Origin: Pleodorina starrii
Taxonomy: Eukaryota; Chlorophyta; Chlorophyceae; Chlamydomonadales; Volvocaceae
Direction: 5' to 3'
Length of the DNA stretch: 64,000 bases
Assembly (NCBI GenBank): GCA_030267565.1
Contig: BRXU01000027.1
Coordinates: forward strand, 1,039,001 to 1,103,000
Every line of letters starts with the position of its first letter. Positions within the stretch are counted from its first letter, which is position 1. The translations under genes and the position numbers were made by a program. The notes under the pieces were generated by a model. The model was given only the letters and a program-made list of their open reading frames with translations. It was not told the DNA's origin and did no database searches. Below, one piece after another: positions 56,901-64,000 of the stretch.

Positions 56901-57430
56901 CGGGACTTGCAGTGGCGGCGGAGGCGGAGGGGGAGGGGGAGGGGTCGAGGTAGCAGATGACGAGGGACTGCAGCGCGGGCAGGGGCCGCAGCAGCAGCGG
57001 CGGCGGCGGCAGCGACGGCGGCGGCGGCGGCGGCTGCCGCAGCGGCGCCACAGAGCAGCGCTCGCCTGCAGCGCCGTCCTGAGGGGGCGTGCAGGGCACA
57101 CAGATAGCATCGTATCGACAAAGGGGAGAGAGAGGGGAGAGAGAGAGGGGAAAGGGGAGAGAAGCCCAAGTAAACCCCAAACGCTTGGGCCTATCGGGAC
57201 GGCGAGCTTAGGCAGGGAATCTGGCGCGGCGCCACCAGCCGCGGCGAGGCTGTCCCGCGGGGCGTGCCCACCTGTCCGGCCGTTGCGAATCGCTCTAGTG
57301 TCAGTCCGCATCGACCAGCGGCTGCAACACAGAGCTGCGCCGGGTGTCCATCCGCGGGCATCAGCCAGGCAGCTGCGGCTGCACGGTGTCCCCGTCCAAA
57401 CACCGCCACAGCGCCGGTTAGCCCATCCAT
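50930..57430 (-). CDS. FAAP100: FAAP100-like Fanconi anaemia core-complex protein
   Basis: Human FAAP100 forms, with FANCB and FANCL, the catalytic module that ubiquitinates FANCD2/FANCI at interstrand crosslinks. Six exons: 57272-57430, 57078 to about 56640 (end uncertain), 54838-56229, 54220-54450, 53332-53873, 50930-52903; roughly 1,580 residues (human 881), the excess being Ala/Gly/Gln/His low complexity. Propeller segments align by eye with human FAAP100: CFLVGTASGQLWA with GLPDGQLCC; LLDLQEPLVALLPV with HHLEEPVIFIGA; LLVVGARGRLVALS with LVAFGHHGRMLAIK; LGGAVSAAAVTAAGALVWTT with PGPVLCAACGGGGRVYHST; and VLALCRDGAAVVLQA with LLALSAKGRLMTC. A helix (QLRQLLGALVRLGGYEEVLG) follows, then beta-rich domains and a C-terminal helical region (MQRELVGAVAAVRALRQQG). 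FANCB is the main alternative. It is divergent from NUP133. Confidence 0.62.
54753..54783 (+). repeat. Telomere-like interstitial tract
   Basis: CCTTAACCCTTAACCCCTAACCCTTAACCC in intron 3 of the FAAP100-like gene; a degenerate relative of the algal/plant telomere repeat complement (CCCTAAA). Confidence 0.6.
56084..56131 (-). repeat. Coding trinucleotide repeat, poly-His then poly-Gln
   Basis: GTG repeat on the plus strand, read on the minus strand as about 15 consecutive CAC/CAT-type His codons followed by Gln, inside exon 3 of the FAAP100-like gene. Confidence 0.85.
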
Positions 57431-58054
57431 GATGTTTTGAGTCTAAACCTTCGATAACAACGGGATCGGGCTATCGGGGATAGTTCCCATTATTTGCGGG
57501 ACCAAGACAGCAAGGAGTGTCGGTTGCCATTTTGCCGTGGGTCGCCAGCCAAGGTCTATCACGCCAGGTTATGACATGCCATGAAATGAAATAATCGTAA
57601 GGTAGCCATGTATGCATAGAGCATAAAAGATGGCGACTTCTCCGCCCGAGCTTCGCGGTTGCATTGTCGTGAACTGAAAACCGTGCTGCGCGCCAAAAAA
57701 GGAACCGAACTCCATCGCAATTGGAGTACCACACGCCGGAAGAGGTGGTAAACCGCTGTTTTACCACACACAAATGGCAACTAATAGAGGCGCGTAAATC
57801 CCTGCGCTTGAAGATCCTTGAAATCGGCACCGCTAGTTCGGTCTTGGCAAACTCTACGCTTATGCACGATAGCATGCATATGAGGAGTTTGATTCTTGGT
57901 GATCTCGCGTACTGAGTGCCTGAGGACAGCGCATCGTGTTTGGGCGGCGCATTTCGGACGCCCAGGAGCCACCTTCTCCGCCAATTGCACCGCCTGAAGC
58001 ATCACAGCTTCACATCTTCACCTGTCGGAACCGCCCGGTTGGGCTCCCGACGCC
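57431..58054. promoter_or_regulatory. Bidirectional promoter region, FAAP100-like / NUP133-like
   Basis: 624 bp between the two divergent start codons; AT-richer than its flanks. It holds both promoters. No single element assigned. Confidence 0.55.
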
Positions 58055-61000
58055 ATGCCCTTCTTCGGCGACACCCTCGGCGCCTACATGCTGCCGCGCG
58101 TGGTGCTGGAGCTGCTGCAGCAGCCCGGCGGCCAGCAGCAGTGCGGCGTGTGCGCCGACTCGGGCTTCGCGTGGCTTCTCTCCGCCAAGCAGCTCTACGT
58201 CTGGCGCTATCGCGAGGGCAAGGAGGCGCGACTGCGCGTGCTGACGCTCCCCCGCCAGCACTCCCCCGCGGCGCCCTGCGCCGTCACCCTCATCGCCGAC
58301 ATCACCTCCTCCTCCTCCTCCTCCTCCTCCGCCACCAACACAAACTCCAAAACCGCCGCTAGCACCTTCGGCGCCCTCGCCGCGCCGCCCACCCCTTCCA
58401 TCACCCCCTCCGGCCCCGCCGCCGCCGACGGCTCCCTCACCGTCGCCGTCTGTGACGCCGACGGCCGCCTCACCGTCTGGCTCGACGCCCACCACCTCGC
58501 CGCGCCAGTGGAGCACCAGCTCCTCACTCCCGGAGCCGGCGGCGCCGGCGGCGGCCTCCGGCCGCCGCTGGTCGCGGCCTTCGCCGCCGCCCGCCTGGAC
58601 CTGGGCTCCGGCCCCGCCTTCCTGGCCGCCCTCTCCGCCGCCGACGGCTCCCTGCACCTGGTGCAGGTGGGCGCGCAGGGCATATTCGCCAAGCAGCTGG
58701 TGGCGGCGCCGCCGCCGGTGGCGGAGGGCGGTCGCGGCGGCGGCGGTGGCGGGCTGGTGGGTGCGCTGGGCAGTGCGCTGAGTCGCGCGCTGAGCGACGC
58801 GTTCGAGCCTTCGAGTCGCTACCTGCGGAAGGCGCCAGTGGCCAGGCCGGCGGTGGCGCTGCACCTGGCGGCGGCGGCGGGGGGCGGCGGGCAGCACTAC
58901 CGGCTGCTGGTGCTGACGAGGGACTGCCTGGACTGCTGGGCGGTGAGGGGAGGGGAGGGGAGGGGAGGGAGCAGGGAGGAATGAACAGGAGAACGGGGAC
59001 GGGAAGGGGAAAGGGGGGGTATCTCCAGGTGTGGGCTGAGGACCGCTTTGTGCGTGTGTAGGGTGGGGGTGAGGGAGACGGGGAGAGGGGTGTCAGCCCC
59101 TCCGCCCACCTCTCAACCCCGCCCCTGCAAACCAACCCTCCACCCCGCCCCTACGCCCAAACCACCCCCCCACCCCGCCTCTCCAACCCCTCCCCCTACC
59201 CCCCCGCTGCGGTATCACTTTCTACCCCCCGCCCCCCCCGCCCTCTCCGCCCCTCAGATCAGTGTGGGTCTGCGGCCCAGTCAGTCTCTGCAGTGGTCGT
59301 TCGCCAACAGCCTGGTCCGCCAACACGACAGTCGGGGGGGTCGGGGCGCTGAGGGCGGCCCCGCCAATCTGGACATGGCGGTGGGGGTGGGGGGCGGACA
59401 GACGGGGGCGGGGGGAGGGCAGCTGGTGGCGGTGTGGATGGCGGAGCCGGGCTTTGCCTCCCGGGGGGCGGCTGGAGGCGAGGCGGGGGAGGTCAAGCAG
59501 CACGTGGTGCAGCTGTGAGTATGAGGGGGGAGGGCGGGGGAGTGGGTGGGGGTGGGGGGGGGGAGAGGGGGGTAAAAAGAAAAAACCGCAGCGGAGATGG
59601 AGACGACGTTAGCGAGGGGGGAAGGAGAGGGAAGGGGTAGAGTATGACAGAGGCAAAGAGGCAATAGGCTGACAGTGGCTGAGGAAGGGCGGAAGTGTGA
59701 AATGAAGCTGAGACTGCAGTGATGGAACGGAGGTGACATTGGGGGGGAGGGAGATGGGGGTATGGAGTGAGGGGTGAAAGGGGGGGAGAGTGACGGCTCC
59801 TCGTCTACATGGCAGCAGGAGAGCAGGGCGAGGGCGGTAAAGGAGGGGCGACCGGTCGGGGGCTGTACCTGTAGCGCACGGTGGAGCGGGGAGGGGGCGG
59901 AGCGGGGAGGGGGCGGTTAGCTGTCCCCTCTCGGAGGGGAGGAAGGGGGGACGACCAGCCGTATGCGCACCGTTACCTAAACTGGACGGTCGGAGGGCTG
60001 CGGCCGGCATTCCTTTCCGCACGCTCGGCACTTTCGCACTCTCATTTCCCCGCACGAGGAAACCCCTCCCACCCTTCCCCCCACCCCCTCCCCCGGGTTC
60101 CTGTCCAGTTTGGAGCTGCTGCCCGAGGGCGGCCCCGCTGTGTGCCACGGCGTGCACGACCTGGTGCGGGGGTACGAGGAGGTGAGCAGGGGGGACAAGG
60201 GGAGCGAGTGGGGGAGCCGGGGGGGGGGGAAGCAGGGGGGTATGGGCTATGGGGTGGGAGGTTGGGAAGTCGGACTCGGCGCGTTGGCAAGTCGGATCAG
60301 AGTTTGTCAAGTGCGTTCCGTGCTCGCGGGGGGAAGGGAGGGGCCAGCCGATTCTGATTCAATGCGGACAGGACAGCGGCAGGGCTGTCTCCCCACCCCG
60401 CAGGCACGGCCCGCCTGCACCTAGCGATCACCTTCCCTTTCCTTGTGTCTGGCCTATACGTGGATAACCCCCCACCCGCCACCTTCCTTCCCCCGCCCCC
60501 GCCCACCTGCCCTTTCCACCCTCTCAACCCCCCCGCCCCCCCTCCCCTTTCCGCCTGCCTCCCTTCCCCCCTCTCAGCCTCCGGAGAACAACGGCCTCGG
60601 CGGCCCCCTCCGCCGCCTGCTCTACTCCTCCCACTCACACACCTGCCTGCTGGCCCGCTGGCAGCAGCCTCAGCCCCAGAACCAGGGCCCGAACCAGCCC
60701 CTCGCGGGCGCTGCGGCCCACTACCACCCTTACTCGGACACGGGGGCATCATCCCGCGTCTGCCGGGCCCTATGGACCTGGGAAGCCGCCACCGGCGCCG
60801 CCAGGTCCCTCTCCGACGACCCCGACACCGCCGCCGTCGACATCGCCGCCGGCGACGACGGCGGCGGCGCCGCCGCGCGGTGGGTCGTACTCTCCGCGAC
60901 GTACGGCGTCATGGAGATCGCCGCCGTGGCGGCGCCGCCGCCGCAGGCGGCGGCGGCGGCGGCTCCGCCGCCGCTGCCCGGTGCCGCCGGCGGCCTGGAC

Positions 61001-64000
61001 CCCGCCGCCGTGATCGCCAACCTGCTGGATGCCGTACTGTCGCAGGCCGCCGCCATCACCGCCGCCGGCGGCAACTTGCAGCCGCTGGTGAGCGGTCTGG
61101 GCCGGCGGCTTGGGGCACTGGGCGCGCTGGGCAGTCCCATGGGTCAGTCCACGATTGCGCACTACAGCACGCAGCTGTTGGACCTGCTGCCCAAGCAGTG
61201 GGCGGGGGGCGGCACAGCGGCGGCGGCGGTGGCGATGTCCGGCGGCGGTGGCGGCGGCGGCGGTGTGCCGCTGACTGTTGCGGAGCAGTTATCCGATAAG
61301 GAGTTTCGTCAGTCGCTGCTGCTGCAGTGCCTGGCGCTGAGCGGGGTGCTGCACGCGCTGCGGCCGGATGTGCTGAGGTGGGTGCGGTAGGGCGTGTGGG
61401 TATATGTGTGTGTCTATGTGTGTGTATGTGTGTGTGTACTGCATGGTTGGGACGGAGTGCGTTCATAGCAACCAGCACCAACTTCGCAGGGCACTCATAC
61501 AACCTCCCCTCCCTTTCCCTCGACTGGGCTGGCTGCTGCAACCAGAACCAATGACGCATCGCACTCCTTACCCTCCCCCCTCCCCCCTCCTCCCCTCCTC
61601 CCCTCCTCACTACCCCCCCCCCCCCGCTGGTGTCAGGGTCCTGATTGAGAACTCGGAGAAGCTGGCGGTGGTGGGGGCACTGCACCGACTGCAGGCGCAC
61701 CAGAGGGATACGCACCTGGCGGAGGGGGCGGGGACAGGTGGCGGCGGGGGCGGAGGCGCGGCGGCGGCGGCGGCGCTGCTGTCGCGGCTGGTGGCGGAGG
61801 CGGGTCAGGAGAGCAGCGCGCGGGAGTACGAGGTACGGGTGGGCTGAGGGTCGAGGGTTGGACATGGAGGGGCCAAAAGGGCGGGGGGCAGTAAGGGAAG
61901 AAGCTCCAATGCCGCACTTGACTCTCATCTCCCCTCACCTCACCTCGCCTCCCTCGCCCTGCCTCCCTGCCTCCATTGCGGCCCGGCCCCGCCCGGCCCG
62001 GCCCCGGACAGGTTCTTTCCCCCTCGGAGATCTTTTACGCGCGGCCCTCCGCCTCCGTGGCGCACTTCCTGGGGGCGCTGGGGCGCACGGCGGAGGCAGT
62101 GGGGGCGCAGGCGGCGAGGGGCCTGGGCAACCCGGGGGACAGCGGTGAGGCGGCGGGGTGTGTGTGTGTAGGGAGGGAAGTAGGGGAGGGAAGAGGAGGG
62201 TGTGACGTAGGGCCGCAGGGGGAACAGGGGAGGTACCGCATGAAACGGCCCCCGGGGCCCCGGGGCCTGGTCAAAGGCGCGGACGGCGTCTGCTGCTCTC
62301 CTTACACTGCTGCTGCATCTCTCACCTGTCAGGCGGCTTCTGATGGCTAGGGGCTAGGGGCTAGGGACTACGCGGTCTCCCTCGCGGAAAGCGCGATCGG
62401 TGAGACTCCAGACGACAAATCAGCACCACGCTCCCCCCACCCCCCACCCCCCTTGTTTCATCCTTGCAAAATCCACGCTTCAAACCCCCCTGCCCTCTCC
62501 CCCCTCCCTCCCTCCCTCCCTGCCAGCGCTCTCCTCCCTGCGCGCCGCCGTCCGCGAGCTGGGTTCCCTGATTGCGGTTGTGGTGTCCGCTGCGGTGGGT
62601 CGTCGCGACCAGCTGGCTGGCTGCCACCAGCTGGCGGCTCAGGAGGTGGCGGCCCGGCTGGGGAGGCCCGACTGGCTGGCGGGGGAGAGCACGCGGGAGG
62701 CACTGGACAAGCTGGCCAGGGTGGGGAGGGGAGGGGAGGGGAGGGGAGGGGAGGGGAGGGGAGGGGAGGGGAGGGGAGGGGAGGGGAGGGGAGGGGAGGG
62801 GAGGGGAGGGGAGGGGAGGGGAGGGGAGGGGAGGGGAGGGGAGGGGAGGGGAGGGGAGGGGAGGGGAGGGGAGGGGAGGGGAGGGGAGGGGGGGGGGAGG
62901 GGAGGGGGGGAGGGAGGGAGGGAGGGAGGGAGGGAGGGAGGGGGGGAGGGAGGGGGGGAGGGAGGGGGGGAGGGAGGGGGGGAGGGAGGGGGGGAGGGGG
63001 GGTGGTGGTAGGAGGGGGGGGAGACGAGTGGCCGTAGGTTGGGAGGTGGAGGGGGAGAGGGAGAGGGACGGGAGCGGTTTAGCAATGTTAGTACATGGGC
63101 AGCGCGGCAGGGGCCCGGCGGAACGGGGTAAGGGAAATCCCTCGAGGGGGAGTCGGAGGGACTAGGGCAGGCCCAGCCTCCTCGCAGCCGTCCCCCACGC
63201 CCACGTCTGTCCCTCCCCCCCCCCCGCTCGCATCACCCTCCCTCCCTCCACCGCTCTCACATCCGCACCAACCTCACCTCAACAAACCCCTCCCTCCTTC
63301 CCCTCCTCTCCCGCCCCTCCCCGCCCCTCCCCTCGCCTTCCCTCCCCTCCCCTCCCTCAGGCCGTCCAGGTGGTCCGCCCCGCGCCCCCCTCCCCTCCCT
63401 CCCTGGAGCTCTCCCACACCCTGTACGGCGTCACGGACGTGCTGCTCACGTGCTTCTCCTCCGCGCTGTCGGCCGTCTCCTCCCCCTCCGCCTCCTCCGC
63501 CCCCAATGGCGGCGGCCCCGCCCCCTCCCCCTCCCCCGCCTCCTCCGCCTCCGCCCGCTGTGCGCTGGTGGGGGCGTATCGGGAGGTGCGGTGTAGGTTG
63601 GGGTGGGAGCTGCTGGCGGATGCGAGGGCGGAGATGGAGGCGGCGGGGTTCGGAGGAGCGGGAGGCGGCGGCAGGGGGGGGCCGCTGCCGCCGGACCTCC
63701 TCATGGGGTGAGTGATGGGAGTGGGAGAGGGAGGGGAGAGGAGGGGGAATAGAATGGAATGGAGTTGGGAGGGGGAGTTGGGAGGGGAGATGGGCACACC
63801 AATCTCCGCCTCCAGGCGCGCGAAGACGCCGGAGGAGCCCGCCAGCATGCCAGCCAGTCAGCCAGCCAGACGCATCGCACTCCTCCCCTCCCCCCCACCC
63901 CATACGCACACACCCCAACCCCAACCCCCCGCCCTCTTTATACCCCGCCCTCTGCTCCCTCTCAGGCAGCTGGAGGGTCTGTTCCGGGCCCACCACTGCT
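58055..64000 (+). CDS. NUP133: NUP133-like nucleoporin, partial (runs off the right edge)
   Basis: Y-complex (NUP107-160) scaffold nucleoporin: N-terminal beta-propeller plus C-terminal alpha-solenoid. Exons: 58055-58942, 59258-59514, 60109-60181, 60578-61377, 61637-61832, 62012-62144, 62527-62720, 63361-63707, 63966 to beyond 64000; about 974 residues in the window. Propeller cues are CADSGFAWLLSAKQLYVWRY (human GGWACLVCKEKLIIWK) and YRLLVLTRDCLDCWAISVGL, where the human protein has its YSLTSSNISKWEL strand. Helical cues are LQCLALSGVLHALRPDVLR followed by VLIENSEKLAVVGALHRLQ (human LLCEHAEKLSAAIVLKNH) and SPSEIFYARPSASVAHFLGA. The protein has many Ala/Gly insertions. Start at 58055 is the first ATG of the long open exon. 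Intron 7 contains a very long GGGGA repeat. A related propeller nucleoporin such as NUP155 is less likely. Confidence 0.75.
59205..59231 (-). repeat. Interspersed repeat, GATACCGCAGCG family, inverted short copy
   Basis: CGCTGCGGTATC followed by ACTTTCTACCCCCC in NUP133 intron 1; only the left end of the repeat is present. Confidence 0.75.
59569..59620 (+). repeat. Interspersed repeat, GATACCGCAGCG family
   Basis: GGTAAAAAGAAAAAACCGCA, then GCGGAGATGGAGACGACGTT and AGCG, in NUP133 intron 2; truncated at the right. Confidence 0.8.
60453..60467 (+). repeat. Copy of dispersed 15-mer CCTATACGTGGATAA
   Basis: Exact copy in NUP133 intron 3, again followed by a C-rich tract. Confidence 0.8.
62721..63002 (+). 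repeat. Long (GGGGA)n / (GGGA)n G-rich array
   Basis: About 170 bp of near-perfect GGGGA, then GGGA and G7A variants, starting right at the donor of NUP133 intron 7. It generates false Gly/Glu/Arg ORFs on the plus strand and Pro/Ser ORFs on the minus. Confidence 0.95.

Noticed and set aside
62400..63165. Gly/Glu/Arg repeat proteins in three frames
   Set aside because: Produced by the (GGGGA)n intron array; the flanking exon and splice sites of NUP133 explain the region.

Overview
This is a nuclear segment of a volvocine-type green alga (Chlamydomonadales). The evidence is GC-rich DNA with third-position G/C bias, many short phase-preserving introns with C/T-rich acceptors, the algal poly(A) signal TGTAA at several gene ends, SPPP-type hydroxyproline-rich sequence, and plant-type versions of several enzymes. 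No bacterial, plastid or intact mobile-element genes are visible. Exon models were built by hand from splice sites, reading phase and remembered family sequences. Apart from the starts and exon ends marked uncertain, coding phase closes across every gene.

Layout: 30-8952 (-) transportin-1, 15 exons. 8953-11439 has no recognised gene. 11440-13717 (-) ribosomal stalk protein P0. 14804-17007 (+) is a short tandem copy, and 17365-21013 (+) the full-length form, of a peptidyl-serine alpha-galactosyltransferase (SGT1-like, GT96). 21997-23217 (-) mitochondrial ribosomal protein uL4m. 23603-29265 (+) plant-type delta-1-pyrroline-5-carboxylate dehydrogenase (ALDH12). 31234-34697 (-) membrane-anchored coiled-coil protein of unknown function with a very long Ala-rich tail. 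34998-37086 (+) PAF1. 38310-41814 (+) plant-type FMN-binding split-barrel (PPOX-like) protein. 43960-47553 (-) BASS4-like sodium/metabolite cotransporter, 5' end unresolved. 48696-50314 (-) HPP-family membrane protein. 50930-57430 (-) FAAP100-like Fanconi anaemia core-complex protein. 58055 to the window end (+) NUP133-like nucleoporin, open at the right edge.

The genes are mostly unrelated housekeeping functions: nuclear transport, ribosomes, proline catabolism, transcription elongation, plastid transport, wall glycosylation and DNA repair. Four pairs are divergent (P0/SGT copy 1, uL4m/P5CDH, coiled-coil/PAF1, FAAP100/NUP133) and three are convergent. Introns and intergenic DNA carry short interspersed repeats, simple repeats and one 17-bp minisatellite.

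The most interesting items are a recognisable FAAP100 in an alga, the tandem SGT pair with different intron sets and a substrate-like SPPP segment in the long copy, four inferred GC-AG introns (three with the same GCGAGT donor), and a repeat family whose copies share the core GATACCGCAGCG.
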